DNA of 64,000 bases from Fuchsiella alkaliacetigena (GCF_023227765.1 NZ_JALKBZ010000007.1:1-64000), one strand, 5' to 3'. Positions 39,136-48,735 are shown, counted from the first letter of the stretch. Notes: generated by a model from the sequence alone, not told the origin. Numbers and translations: made by a program.

Positions 39136-40182
39136 TCAGCTACTGATTAGTCCTTGCTCTTTAGCAGCAGCTACCAGACCAAAGCAGCCCGAAAGCATCA
39201 TATCTCCGCACGGAACAGCTAAGTAGTAACCTAGTTCGGCTGCCAAATGTCGATTGGGCCCGGTTACAGCCACCAACCCAAAGTCCTGCTCAGTTAGTTC
39301 AGGATCTATATAGGCTCCATGGCCTCGGTCAGCATAGACCTCCTGATTACTTAACTCCTTGCTCTGTAGCCGATTAATATAGTCAACTAATTTCTCGCTA
39401 GTCATCAAAGAAGTATGATGTTCAAAAAGTCCTCGCACTCGATTTCCTTTAACCAAAATACCTAAAGTATGTAAATTACCGATATTAACTACCACTACTC
39501 CCTGCTCTTGTTGAGCTGCTACTTGTGGATCACACAAGGCACCGCGAATAGCTGCCGCTCCAGTATCCATCAATAGGGCCCCCGGAGCTAAACTCTGTGC
39601 GGCTTTCATCCTAGTCAGATAATCAGGGATCTCCAAATAACTGAGTTCTGCCAGCTCTCCTCCACCTTCTACAAAACTCTGCCAATGCTCAAATCTAAAC
39701 TGGCGATCACTTCCGCCTAAGTTTTCACCGTGATCCTGAACAGCTAAAGCATATTCATCCGGCAGTTCAACTCCAAAACCAGCCAAAGAGTCTGCTAATA
39801 GTTCTAAATCTACATCGCCAAAGCTAACCTCTCGATAATCACCCGCCGGAGGCTCTTCCACTATCTCAACCCCTAGCTCTCTTACCAGCTCCAAATTATC
39901 CTTGATAGTCTTAGCTGCATTAGCTTGAGCATAGACTTGATAGCCAGCCTCCAAATGCTTTTGAATAGCCTTTTTATTGGCTCCTCCCCCCATCAGTCGA
40001 CCACTGATAAAGAGATCCTGACCTTGTTCTGTAGCCTCTTTAATCTCTGCCGCCTTAATCACCGTTGGGGAAGGTAAAACTAACTTAACACAGTTTTCAA
40101 TAGGCTGACCGGCTTCATAAAGCAAAATATCTTGAGTTCCAGCACCTACATCTATAGCTAATAATCTTTGGGCAGTTTTCAT
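39136..40182 (-). CDS. DUF1786 family protein (ASKHA-like fold)
   Basis: 348 aa. Homologs are sometimes labelled pyruvate formate-lyase activating enzyme, but there is no radical-SAM CxxxCxxC motif, so that name is not supported. The start RLLAIDVGAGTQDILLYE resembles an ASKHA phosphate loop. LFISGRLMGGGANKKAI, the central LLMDTGAAAIRGAL and VVVNIGNLHTLGILVKGNRV continue that theme. I infer a nucleotide-binding protein of unknown substrate. It follows the phosphohexomutase by about 110 bases and precedes DUF123. Confidence 0.78.
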   Translation of the reverse strand: MKTAQRLLAIDVGAGTQDILLYEAGQPIENCVKLVLPSPTVIKAAEIKEATEQGQDLFISGRLMGGGANKKAIQKHLEAGYQVYAQANAAKTIKDNLELVRELGVEIVEEPPAGDYREVSFGDVDLELLADSLAGFGVELPDEYALAVQDHGENLGGSDRQFRFEHWQSFVEGGGELAELSYLEIPDYLTRMKAAQSLAPGALLMDTGAAAIRGALCDPQVAAQQEQGVVVVNIGNLHTLGILVKGNRVRGLFEHHTSLMTSEKLVDYINRLQSKELSNQEVYADRGHGAYIDPELTEQDFGLVAVTGPNRHLAAELGYYLAVPCGDMMLSGCFGLVAAAKEQGLISS

Positions 40183-40291
40183 TTGTAGACTCCTTTCCTG
40201 AGTATATTATTCAGGATTAACCTTGAAGTATCCTCCTTTTCACCTTCATTAAATCTTAAATCCCCTATCCAGAGGATAGAGGATTCTAAAA

Positions 40292-41704
40292 TTAAATATC
40301 TAGCTCAGCCCGTACATCATTTTGAATCCTTTCCATCAATTTACGATCGGAGGTCTCCACATAAATCCTAATTACTGGCTCAGTCCCTGAAGGACGCATC
40401 AAACACCAGCTACCGTCCTCTAAAACCAACTTCATGCCGTCCTTATCTATTCTCTTGACAATCTTCTGCCCAGCTATCTCTTCCCCAGCAAAGTTTTCAA
40501 TTTTATCCACTACCTCTGCCTTTTCCTCAGGCCTACACTCCAAATCCAATCTCTCGCTAAGCAGCTTACCGTACTTATTTTCAACCTCTTTCAAAATCTG
40601 CGAAAGCTGCTTACCTTTACTTAAGACCATCTCAATGATTAAACAACAGGCTAAAAGTCCATCCTTTTCTGGAATATGACCTTTGATACTCAAGCCTCCA
40701 CTCTCTTCGCCACCGATAATAATATCCTTTTCCAGCATAGCATTACCGATATACTTAAAACCAACCGGAGTTTCATAGACCTCAAAGCCTTTTTCTTGAG
40801 CCATCTTATCCAGCATATGAGTAGTAGCTACCGTACGAACTACATCGCCGCTTAAACCTCGCTCCTCCAATAGGTGATCTAACAATAAGAAGAGAATCTG
40901 ATTCGGTACTAGGTACTCTCCCTTTTCAGTAATAATCCCAAAGCGGTCAGCATCACCATCCAAAGCTAAGCCTAAATTAAAGTCTTCTTTCTTCACTCTA
41001 TCTATCAATTCCGGTAGATGGGAAGCCATAGGTTCAGGCATTCTCCCCCCAAAGAAAGGATCACGCTGATTATGCATTTCCTCTATCTCAATTCCCAAAG
41101 GCTCCAAAATCTCACTTAAATAACCGATTCCCGCCCCATACATTGGGTCTGCTAAAACCTTTAGTTTTTTATCCTTAGCCGCTGATAGATCAATTATTTC
41201 ATTTAAATGTTCCAAATAAGCCGGTTTAGGATTGAACTTTTGCATCTTTTCTTCTGCTTCCTGATAGCTACAGCGCTTAATATTATCATTCTGTTGCACC
41301 TTAGCTACCTCTTCTTCAATCTGATCAGTAATCTCAGGCATAGCCGGGCCCGCATACTCTGGAATAAACTTAATTCCATTATAAGTAGGTGGATTATGAC
41401 TAGCCGTTAACATCAAAGCACCATCCAGGTTCTGATCCTGAATTGCAAAGGCTGTCACTGGAGTCGGCAGCGGTGTCTCAGCCACCATTACTTCAATCCC
41501 ATTACCAATTAAAACCTTAGCCGCTACTTCCGCAAACTCCTCTGCTAAAAAGCGATTATCATAACCGATAAAGATTCCATTATCGGTCTTATCGTGATCC
41601 TCTAAGTAATTAACTATTGCCTGTACTACTATCTCCAAGTTAGCAAAAGTAAAATCATCGGCCATCACTGCTCTCCAACCATCAGTTCCAAACTTGATTG
41701 CCAT
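40292..41704 (-). CDS. phosphoglucomutase/phosphomannomutase family protein
   Basis: 470 aa, alpha-D-phosphohexomutase. All four domains are visible: KFGTDGWRAVMADDF at the N terminus, the phospho-Ser loop MLTASHNPPTYNGIKF, the metal loop LALDGDADRFG, the sugar loop GGEESGGLS and the phosphate-binding MRPSGTEPVIRIYVE. It interconverts hexose 1- and 6-phosphates; glucose or mannose (or both) cannot be decided from sequence by eye. AGGAGGG precedes the ATG. It is a single gene, with 68 bases to the M24-like gene upstream. Confidence 0.9.
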   Translation of the reverse strand: MAIKFGTDGWRAVMADDFTFANLEIVVQAIVNYLEDHDKTDNGIFIGYDNRFLAEEFAEVAAKVLIGNGIEVMVAETPLPTPVTAFAIQDQNLDGALMLTASHNPPTYNGIKFIPEYAGPAMPEITDQIEEEVAKVQQNDNIKRCSYQEAEEKMQKFNPKPAYLEHLNEIIDLSAAKDKKLKVLADPMYGAGIGYLSEILEPLGIEIEEMHNQRDPFFGGRMPEPMASHLPELIDRVKKEDFNLGLALDGDADRFGIITEKGEYLVPNQILFLLLDHLLEERGLSGDVVRTVATTHMLDKMAQEKGFEVYETPVGFKYIGNAMLEKDIIIGGEESGGLSIKGHIPEKDGLLACCLIIEMVLSKGKQLSQILKEVENKYGKLLSERLDLECRPEEKAEVVDKIENFAGEEIAGQKIVKRIDKDGMKLVLEDGSWCLMRPSGTEPVIRIYVETSDRKLMERIQNDVRAELDI

Positions 41705-41772
41705 TTGAAATCCCTCCTAAGTATTTTTAAAAAACACACCTTATATTTTATCCCAACCTAAAGAAAATTATG

Positions 41773-42900
41773 CTAAAGGATCATCGCTTCAGGCCGTATC
41801 AACTTACGCCCTTCAATAACATAACTCCGGTGTGGCCATTCCGAATCCATAGTAATTAACTCCGGGCCCTCAGCAGTAGCCACCACTGTGTCTTCCAGTT
41901 TTAAGCCTGGTAAAGCAGGAGACCAAGCCACAGGTTGATTTTCCGCTATCTTTTTATCGCTAGCAGCAGTTACCAAGTAGTCTCTAACTGTATAACCTAG
42001 GGCCCCACCGTGATCACTAAGCTCCCATTCATCATCATAGCCTAGCTCCTTATACTTAGCAACCACTTCCTTAAACAGCTCTGCTACCTCTCTTTCCACC
42101 TCAGTACCAGCTAAATAGAGTTTTTCCAATTCAAAAAGATCATCAAAGCGCTCCACCAACTGATAAGGCAGACTACCAAAGGAAACTAAGCGGGTTAAAC
42201 TAACTATCAAACCCTCACACTGAGCAGCAAGGCTAATTATAACTCTATTATTAGCTCTCTTATCAGTAGGCTGGGGATGCCCATACTTAGTAATCCGCTC
42301 ATCAGCAGCCACAAGCAAAGAAACAGGAGTAATTCCCACGCTCCACAGCTCCTTAGCTAGCAAACCAGCTACTTCATGCTCACTAATCCCCGGTTCCAAC
42401 TGCTGACAGGTAGCTGTCATTATTTGGCCCACCTTTTGGCCAATATCCTTATATTTAGCCAGTTCAGACTCAGTTAAAGAGTAGCGTAGTTCAGCTAACT
42501 CTGGGCCCACATACCTTACTCCTTTAGAAGGTAAATCAGAGCCGAGCTTTAGACCTGAAGTTAAATTATCCACTGTTCTATGTTCATGCCACTTCCGCTT
42601 GAGAAAAGTAAACTCCTGATTAAAGACCTCTTCTTCGCGCAAACGCTGTTCTTCTAAATTATTAGTCAAAATATACTTATCACCTTTAGTGATTAATATC
42701 TCTGCTGCTCCAGTTTCTTGATTGTTAGTTAGTTTATTATTACCTCCCGCAGTCAACCAAGCAAAGTTATAGTTCTTACCAATGATAACCCCATCTAACT
42801 GCTCTTCCACTAAAAAGTTTCTAATTCTTTCTTCTTTAATCTGAATCTCTTCAGCTAATTCTTCTAGAGTTCTTTTATTTTGATGTCGATAGATACTCAT
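41773..42900 (-). CDS. M24 (Xaa-Pro peptidase/creatinase) family protein lacking metal ligands
   Basis: 375 aa. An N-terminal creatinase-like domain (IRNFLVEEQLDGVIIGKNYN) precedes a pita-bread-fold domain (from about 155). Of the five metal ligands of M24 peptidases, three seem lost: the first Asp (ISLAAQ), the second Asp (VSLTRL in place of SDITR) and the Glu of the EPG motif (SPALPG). The His (SDHGGALGY) and last Glu (LEDTVV) remain. A dinuclear metal site is therefore unlikely, and it may be a non-metallo enzyme like creatinase or a binding protein. Upstream is a 355-base repeat gap. Confidence 0.82.
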   Translation of the reverse strand: MSIYRHQNKRTLEELAEEIQIKEERIRNFLVEEQLDGVIIGKNYNFAWLTAGGNNKLTNNQETGAAEILITKGDKYILTNNLEEQRLREEEVFNQEFTFLKRKWHEHRTVDNLTSGLKLGSDLPSKGVRYVGPELAELRYSLTESELAKYKDIGQKVGQIMTATCQQLEPGISEHEVAGLLAKELWSVGITPVSLLVAADERITKYGHPQPTDKRANNRVIISLAAQCEGLIVSLTRLVSFGSLPYQLVERFDDLFELEKLYLAGTEVEREVAELFKEVVAKYKELGYDDEWELSDHGGALGYTVRDYLVTAASDKKIAENQPVAWSPALPGLKLEDTVVATAEGPELITMDSEWPHRSYVIEGRKLIRPEAMIL

Positions 42901-42919
42901 TTTAATAACACCCCTTTCT

Positions 42920-43240
42920 ATAGTTAATAATTAATTAACAAACTCCTTAATTAAACTTAATATTAAGTTCAAAAGATAAATGATAGAAAATAGAGAATAG
43001 ATAAAAGCATAAGTTCAAGAAATAAAGTTCAAATTCTATTAGACGCAGACTAAAGTCCGACTAAGTTCAGACTAAAATATTAGTACATTAAGAACCTAAA
43101 ATATTTAATTTGTTTATTATTTAATCTTATACGCTTTAGTCAGATTTTTGTCAGAACTTAGTCAGCGTCAAATTGCTTTTGAATTTGACTTTGAACTTCA
43201 ACTCTACACTATACACTAAGCAATGCATTAACATAGTTTC
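42920..43240. repeat. long imperfect inverted repeat, copy C of the intergenic family
   Basis: The 355-base gap between the M24-like gene and bshA holds no gene. The left arm (about 42966-43080) has GATAAATGATAGAAAATAGA, AGTTCAAATTCTATTAGACG and GACTAA units. The right arm (about 43136-43205) is the inverted counterpart with TTTAGTCAGATTTTTGTCAG, AACTTAGTCAGCGTC and TTTGAACTTC. Left-arm units match those of copy A almost word for word. Confidence 0.7.
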
Positions 43241-43255
43241 AACTAGCATAATAGA

Positions 43256-44377
43256 TTAATTATTAACTAACTTCCGATAATAATTCTCATACTGAGTAAC
43301 AATCTGCTCCGCATTAAACTTCCTAACTACCCAATGACGAGCATTTTGAGCAGTTTCACTCTGCAACTCCTGATTCTGCAATAGCTCTATCCCATAACTC
43401 GCCATTTCTGCTATTGCTCCCGGCGGAGCTAAAAAGCCGGTCACCCCATCCTTAACCACTTCCGGCAGCCCTCCAGTCCGACTAGCAATCACCGGCACTC
43501 GACAGGCCATAGCCTCTACAGCTACTAACCCAAAACTTTCTTTAGCCGAAGGTAGTAAGAATAAATCTGCGCTGGAAAGTAAGGAAATCACATTATCCTG
43601 TTTACCCAAAAAGTAAACTCGCTCCTCTAAACCTAACTTATTTACCAACCCCTTAGCTTTATGTCGCTGTGGCCCATCACCTACTAAAAGCAGATTACTC
43701 TTAACCTCCCGATTGATCTGAGCAAAGATCTCAATTACATCGGGAATATTCTTCACCTCTCGAAAGTTGGAAATATGGATAATATTTTTTTCCTTTCCTC
43801 GATTCCAGCTAAACTTTTGTTCAGCTGTACCGCGACAGTATTCTTTAGTATCTATAAAGTTATAAATAGCTTCGATCCGCGAAGGAGCTATGCCAAAAGT
43901 CTCAATAGTATTCTGCTTTAAACTCTCCGAAACAGTAGTAATCCCATCGCTAGCCTCAATGCTAAACTTAGTAATTTTTTCAAAGGAACTATTCTTACCT
44001 ACTAAGGTAATATCAGTTCCATGTAAAGTTGTAACTACCTTAACCCTGCTTTGCTCTTTAATTGTACTAGCTAAAAAAGCTGCTAAAGAATGAGGAATAG
44101 CATAATGGGCGTGAATTATCTCTAGCCCCTCCTGAGCAATTAACTCCACAATCTTATTAGTTAAGGCCAAAGAATAGGGTAGATACTTAAAGAGTGGATA
44201 AGAAGGAATATCTACTTCATGGAAATATAAGTTTTCATAGTATTGGTCTAATCTAAAAGGTTGTTCATAGCTAATAAAATGAATCTCGTGCCCCCGCTGG
44301 GCTAACTGCTTGCCCAACTCAGTAGCTACCACTCCGCTACCTCCATAAGAAGGATAACAAACTATCCCAATCTTCAT
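43256..44377 (-). CDS. bshA: N-acetyl-alpha-D-glucosaminyl L-malate synthase (bacillithiol step 1)
   Basis: 373 aa GT4 glycosyltransferase. BshA signatures: [20 protein letters not shown] at the start, [60 protein letters not shown] and the nucleotide-sugar Glu region [20 protein letters not shown]. It joins L-malate to UDP-GlcNAc. ATG 44377 begins one base after the bshB1 stop. It is last in the bshC-bshB1-bshA transcript; the context of all three genes makes this assignment firm. Confidence 0.95.
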   Translation of the reverse strand: MKIGIVCYPSYGGSGVVATELGKQLAQRGHEIHFISYEQPFRLDQYYENLYFHEVDIPSYPLFKYLPYSLALTNKIVELIAQEGLEIIHAHYAIPHSLAAFLASTIKEQSRVKVVTTLHGTDITLVGKNSSFEKITKFSIEASDGITTVSESLKQNTIETFGIAPSRIEAIYNFIDTKEYCRGTAEQKFSWNRGKEKNIIHISNFREVKNIPDVIEIFAQINREVKSNLLLVGDGPQRHKAKGLVNKLGLEERVYFLGKQDNVISLLSSADLFLLPSAKESFGLVAVEAMACRVPVIASRTGGLPEVVKDGVTGFLAPPGAIAEMASYGIELLQNQELQSETAQNARHWVVRKFNAEQIVTQYENYYRKLVNN

Positions 44378-44378
44378 T

Positions 44379-45089
44379 TTAAACACCACCCTCTAAGCTC
44401 AATAAATCCTTTAACTCTAGCATCTGCTTATACTTAAATCCTTCGGCATATTTCGACTTAATTAAAGAACCTAAATATCTAAATCTAGACTCTAATTGAT
44501 TAATAAAACTGGAATCGTTTAATACTGTTTTAAAATCCTCTTTCGGACTATAATTAAACTGCGAACTATGAGCAAATAAAGCCTCCATTTTTTGTTGATA
44601 CTGCTCAGAAATATCTATTGCAAAGTCAACTTCCTCTATCTCTGAGAGAAAATAATAAACTAGTGCTTGGGGACGATAAGGAGCACCCCTACCAGGAAAG
44701 TTTTTCAAACCAGCTTTGTGGCAAGCTTCAGTGACTAAACGACTAGCTTGTTCATGATCAGGATGACGATCCCTCCAGTAGGGAGCTAATACCACCTGCG
44801 GCCGATAACTCCTAATCACTTCCACCACTGCTTCCACATACTCTTCCTTAACTCTTAATCTGCTATCAGGCAACCCCAAACAGTCTCTAAACTCTAGCTC
44901 CATAATTTCAGCCGCTGCTTGAGCCTCTTGACTCCTAATTTCAGCGGTTCCATTACTACCCATCTCTCCGGCAGTTAGATCAACAACTGCTGTCTTATGG
45001 CCTGCTTGAGCATGATTAATTAAAACTCCCCCAGCTCCAATCTCTACATCATCGGGATGAGCACCAAAGGCTAATAAATCAATCTTCAT
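44379..45089 (-). CDS. bshB1: bacillithiol biosynthesis deacetylase
   Basis: 236 aa from ATG 45089 (MKIDLLAFGAHPDD), close to the usual BshB1 length; longer frames have no homology at the N terminus. LmbE-fold zinc motif AHPDDVEIGAGGVL, then TAGEMGSNGT, LPDSRLRV and PYWRDRHPDHEQASRLVTEA are typical. It removes the acetyl group from GlcNAc-malate. It overlaps bshC by 11 bases, indicating coupling. Confidence 0.94.
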   Translation of the reverse strand: MKIDLLAFGAHPDDVEIGAGGVLINHAQAGHKTAVVDLTAGEMGSNGTAEIRSQEAQAAAEIMELEFRDCLGLPDSRLRVKEEYVEAVVEVIRSYRPQVVLAPYWRDRHPDHEQASRLVTEACHKAGLKNFPGRGAPYRPQALVYYFLSEIEEVDFAIDISEQYQQKMEALFAHSSQFNYSPKEDFKTVLNDSSFINQLESRFRYLGSLIKSKYAEGFKYKQMLELKDLLSLEGGV

Positions 45090-46710
45090 TGCTATCAACA
45101 CCTTCGTAAAAAAACAGTCTATGTTCAAGAATATCTAAATCAAAATAGTTTACTAATTCATTAATCAAGCTCCGACTATACTTAAATAAATAGGGAAAGA
45201 TATTCAAAACTCGTTCCTGTAACTTATCTTGGGGGAGTAAGTTTCGCTGCAACTTCTTAAACTGTCTCACTAAAACTTCACTATTTCGTTTATGAAACTG
45301 TTTAGCCTTTTCCTCCAAATAATCAACTTCAGCTAAGATTCTCTCTAAGTTCTGCTCTCCTAGCTTTTCCAAGTTTTGATCTATTTTTTTGAGTTTTGGA
45401 ATTACCTGATCGTACTCCTTGCTAAATCTTTTTTTAATCTGTTCAAAGGTACGTGGAATATTCAATTCATCTCGAGCAGCTAATTCTTTCTCTAATGCTT
45501 GTTTTAAATTATTGGCTAAGATAACCTCTTTTCCTAAATCATACTTATCTAGATAATCAGCAATTCTAGACTCCACAATAGTAATGCTCTGGCGCGGATA
45601 TAATAGCGGCATCTCCAAATTAAGCTCACTATATAAGCTCTTCAGTTGAGCATGATAAGCTATTTCTCCGGGCCCGCCCACATAGGCCAGAGTAGGTAGT
45701 AAATACTCCTGCACCAGCGGCCGAGCCAAGACATTAGGACTGAAACGACTAGGCTCCTCTTCAATCAAAGCCAACAGCTCCTGGCGACTAGCTTCAAAAC
45801 GGCGATTGCGAGTAGCAAAGCCCTCACCATCTTTCAGCAATGCATTTCTTTCTCCCTCAATATAGATAAAAAGCTGGGTGTTTTCAGCTTCCTTATCCAC
45901 CTGTAGCGAATAACCCTGCGCTAATAAAGCTTGATTAGTAGCAGTCAAGCTTTCAACCAGCGCTGACTGAGAATTAATCAGCCGACGGTAGATCTCAGTA
46001 CTCAACTCTCTAACTTCCGCTAACAATGGATCAAAAATAACCAATCCGTAATCTGCAAAAAGATAAAGCATCGTGCTAGCAAAAAAATCAGCTAAGGTGC
46101 TAGACTCTGCTGCCATCTCCTTTAGGGCAGCCACAATATCTGCTCTGAACTCCGTAGCATAAGTCTCAGCCACTAATTGATCTATTAACTCTTCAAGCTG
46201 CTCTTCTACCTTAAAGTGACCTACCGAAATAGACTCACTCTTCGGCTGCCCAGCTAACTCCAACTTCCTAAGTTGATTATCGTTATTGAGCAGCTGTAAA
46301 TGATTAACCTCTTGATAGTCATGGTCCTCACTGGCTACCCAAAAGATAGGCACCGTCGGCTGACCAGTAATTTCAGTAGCTCTGCGGGCCAATAAAATAG
46401 CAGTTATAGCCTTATAGACTGTATAAAGCGGGCCCGTCAAAACTCCCGCCTGCTGACCAGTAACTACCGCTTGCGTCTCTGCTTTTCTTAGTAATTCAAT
46501 ATTTTCTAAAGTCTTGACCCCAGCATCCAGCTGAGCATTATAGTCCGCTAAAGCAGAACATAACTTCTCTCTAGACTGGTTATAATTGCTATTTAAATAA
46601 TGGCTCCTTTTTTTAAAGGATTCCTGAGAATAAGGATTATATTCATAAAATTCAGCTACCTCTACAAAATCTAATAGATAATCACTATATAATTTATTAC
46701 TAATAAACAA
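45079..46710 (-). CDS. bshC: bacillithiol biosynthesis cysteine-adding enzyme
   Basis: 543 aa, normal family length. Recognised by VEAFYEYNPY-like VAEFYEYNPYSQESF, AVVTGQQAGVLTGPLYTVYK, PIFWVASEDHDYQEVNHL, YVGGPGEIAYHAQLKSLY and LYPRQSITIVE, and a long coiled coil near residues 415-480. BshC joins cysteine to GlcN-malate to give bacillithiol. It starts with a TTG at 46710, with a GGAAG just before it; I cannot exclude another start within the first few codons. It lies 27 bases after adenosine deaminase. Confidence 0.93.
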   Translation of the reverse strand: MFISNKLYSDYLLDFVEVAEFYEYNPYSQESFKKRSHYLNSNYNQSREKLCSALADYNAQLDAGVKTLENIELLRKAETQAVVTGQQAGVLTGPLYTVYKAITAILLARRATEITGQPTVPIFWVASEDHDYQEVNHLQLLNNDNQLRKLELAGQPKSESISVGHFKVEEQLEELIDQLVAETYATEFRADIVAALKEMAAESSTLADFFASTMLYLFADYGLVIFDPLLAEVRELSTEIYRRLINSQSALVESLTATNQALLAQGYSLQVDKEAENTQLFIYIEGERNALLKDGEGFATRNRRFEASRQELLALIEEEPSRFSPNVLARPLVQEYLLPTLAYVGGPGEIAYHAQLKSLYSELNLEMPLLYPRQSITIVESRIADYLDKYDLGKEVILANNLKQALEKELAARDELNIPRTFEQIKKRFSKEYDQVIPKLKKIDQNLEKLGEQNLERILAEVDYLEEKAKQFHKRNSEVLVRQFKKLQRNLLPQDKLQERVLNIFPYLFKYSRSLINELVNYFDLDILEHRLFFYEGVDSNED

Positions 46711-46737
46711 CTTCCATTCACACTCCCTAGAATTAAC

Positions 46738-47760
46738 TTAATCTAAAGCAGCAAACTCTGCTTTGAACTCCTCCAGCAGCTCTTCTTGTTCCTCCTTGGA
46801 AATAAAGGCTGCTTTAACCCCATTTAAAATCAACTCCTTAATATCGGCTAAACTAAAGTCCAGCCTTTGCTGTAACTTTAAATACTCCTCGGTTAAAGTT
46901 GTATTAGAAACAGTTCTATTATCGGTATTAACCGTCACTGGAACTCCCTCTTGATAGTACTCCTTAATCGGGTGCTCGCCTAAACTATCAACTACTCCGG
47001 TATGTACATTGCTGCTAGGACAAACTTCCAAAGCAATCTCCTTTTCCTTAATAATCTCTAAAGTTTCCTCATCTTCGCCAGCCCTAATTCCGTGCCCAAT
47101 TCTTTGCGCCTGCAAAAAATCAATAGCCTTTCTGACACTTTCAACTCCAGCAGCCTCGCCTGCATGAACAGTTCTATGCAAACCACCACCCTTAGCTAGA
47201 CAGAAAGCCTGCTCGTGTTCCTCGGGCGGAAAGTTAGCCTCATCACCAGCCAAATCTAAAGCTACTACTCCTTCTGTTAAGTAGTCCAAAGCTAACTGAG
47301 CAACTTTAGTACTTTGAGCCGGGTCCTGATTACGCATACAACAAAGAATAACTCTAGACTGAACACCATAGTCCTCCTCTGCCCGCTGCAAAGCAGCTAA
47401 TACTGTTTCCACTACCTCTTCTTTACTCAGCTCTGCAGTCAACAATAAAGGAGCAAATCTTAACTCCAAATACCTAACATTTTCACTAGCCACATCCTCT
47501 ACTAATTCATAGGCTACTCTGCTGATAGCCTTTTTACTCTGCATTATCTTTACCGGTAGCTCAAATTTCTGCAAATACTCTTCTAAGCTACTACTCCAGT
47601 TGCTATTAACCTGTAAATGACTTTTCAAATCCTCTATCATCTCAGCAGGCAGTTCTATTCCCTGTTCAGCAGCCAGTTCCTTTACCGTCTTGGCCCTCAA
47701 AGAGCCATCCAGATGAAGATGTAGCTCTACTTTAGGCAACTTTCTAAGCAGTTCTTTCAT
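46738..47760 (-). CDS. add: adenosine deaminase
   Basis: 340 aa. Zinc and substrate motifs are all present: PKVELHLHLDGSLR at the N terminus, VHAGEAAGVESV (His plus catalytic Glu), RIGHGIRA, EVCPSSNVHTGVV and VTVNTDNRTVSNT (Asp ligand). It deaminates adenosine or deoxyadenosine to inosine; related adenine or aminofutalosine deaminases share the fold, so specificity is likely but not certain. GGAGG precedes the ATG. It lies between the Cof phosphatase and the bsh genes and may share their transcript. Confidence 0.9.
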   Translation of the reverse strand: MKELLRKLPKVELHLHLDGSLRAKTVKELAAEQGIELPAEMIEDLKSHLQVNSNWSSSLEEYLQKFELPVKIMQSKKAISRVAYELVEDVASENVRYLELRFAPLLLTAELSKEEVVETVLAALQRAEEDYGVQSRVILCCMRNQDPAQSTKVAQLALDYLTEGVVALDLAGDEANFPPEEHEQAFCLAKGGGLHRTVHAGEAAGVESVRKAIDFLQAQRIGHGIRAGEDEETLEIIKEKEIALEVCPSSNVHTGVVDSLGEHPIKEYYQEGVPVTVNTDNRTVSNTTLTEEYLKLQQRLDFSLADIKELILNGVKAAFISKEEQEELLEEFKAEFAALD

Positions 47761-47780
47761 TTTAAACCTCCTATTACAGT

Positions 47781-48587
47781 CTATCTAAGTATAAACTTTT
47801 TAATCACTTCAGCCACACCATTTTCCTCATTAGAGGCAGTAATATAATCAGCTTCTTCTTTCAATTCTGGGTTAGCATTGGCTACAGCTACCCCCAAACC
47901 TGCCTCTTTAATCATTTCCAAATCGTTTAAACTATCACCAATAGCTATCACTTCTTTATAGTCAATCCCTAAATCACGAGCTAAATCCAACAAAGCCACT
48001 CCCTTAGAAACGCCTGCTTGCATAATCTCCACAAATCTATCCTTAGACTTGGTAACACTTAACCGCTCAGCAAATACTTCTTGTAACTTCAAGTTAATCT
48101 GTCTAGCCTCTTCAAAATCCTTAGCTAAAACCAACAGTTTAGTAGGAGCTGTAGTCAAAAAGTCCGCCAATGCTCCCTCAATTAAGGTAGCTTTGATTCC
48201 GGCAATCTGCTCATACTCCTTAACTTCAACTCCCATCTTATTTACATATAGTTGATCGTCCTGATATATATTCAAATGCCAGTCTTCACTTGCAGCCAAG
48301 GTAGCTACTTGCTGAGCCAGCTCTAAAGAAATAGGCTGATGCTTAAAAACCTCTTTAGAAACGGGGCTTTTAACTAAAGCACCATTATAAGTGATAATAG
48401 GAGCCTGCAACTCTAGCTGTTGAGCATAAGGAAGGGCCGAAGAGTACATTCGACCAGTAGCTAAAGTAACTTCTACTCCCTGAGTAATAGCCGCCTGTAT
48501 AGTCTGCTTTATTTCGCTAGTTAAGACCAGTTCATCGGATAAAAGGGTATCATCTATATCTATAGCCAATAGTTTATAATCTGTCAT
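47781..48587 (-). CDS. Cof-type HAD-IIB phosphatase
   Basis: 268 aa. HAD motifs are complete: LLAIDIDDTLLSDEL (nucleophile Asp), VTLATGRMYSSALPYA (motif II), Lys in VSKGVALLDLARDLGI and GDSLNDLEMIKEAGLGVAVANA (motif III). The cap is type IIB. Members act on sugar phosphates or flavin and pyridoxal phosphates; the substrate is not predictable. It is first in the row that runs into add. Confidence 0.88.
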   Translation of the reverse strand: MTDYKLLAIDIDDTLLSDELVLTSEIKQTIQAAITQGVEVTLATGRMYSSALPYAQQLELQAPIITYNGALVKSPVSKEVFKHQPISLELAQQVATLAASEDWHLNIYQDDQLYVNKMGVEVKEYEQIAGIKATLIEGALADFLTTAPTKLLVLAKDFEEARQINLKLQEVFAERLSVTKSKDRFVEIMQAGVSKGVALLDLARDLGIDYKEVIAIGDSLNDLEMIKEAGLGVAVANANPELKEEADYITASNEENGVAEVIKKFILR

Positions 48588-48690
48588 TTATATACCTCCA
48601 AACTTCCAGAGTAATGGTTAACTTTTTATCACTGGTATTTATTCTACTTCTACAGTCAAGATTTAATCTCCTTGTTAAAAAGGAATTATA

Positions 48691-48730
48691 TAGCAATAGG
48701 CTATTTTCCTAGGAAAATAGCCTATTGCTA
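48691..48730. terminator. perfect 40-base palindrome after copZ
   Basis: Bases 48691-48730 read the same on both strands, with centre CCT/AGG at 48710/48711. The palindrome lies 5 bases past the copZ stop. It can serve as a terminator stem for the csoR-rseC-copZ transcript, although the tail after it is A/T-rich rather than a pure T-run. Perfect symmetry without a loop is unusual. Confidence 0.6.
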
Positions 48731-48735
48731 ACTCT

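Noticed and set aside
39136-40182. Annotation as pyruvate formate-lyase activating enzyme
   Set aside because: There is no CxxxCxxC radical-SAM motif; only the ASKHA-like glycine loops are visible.
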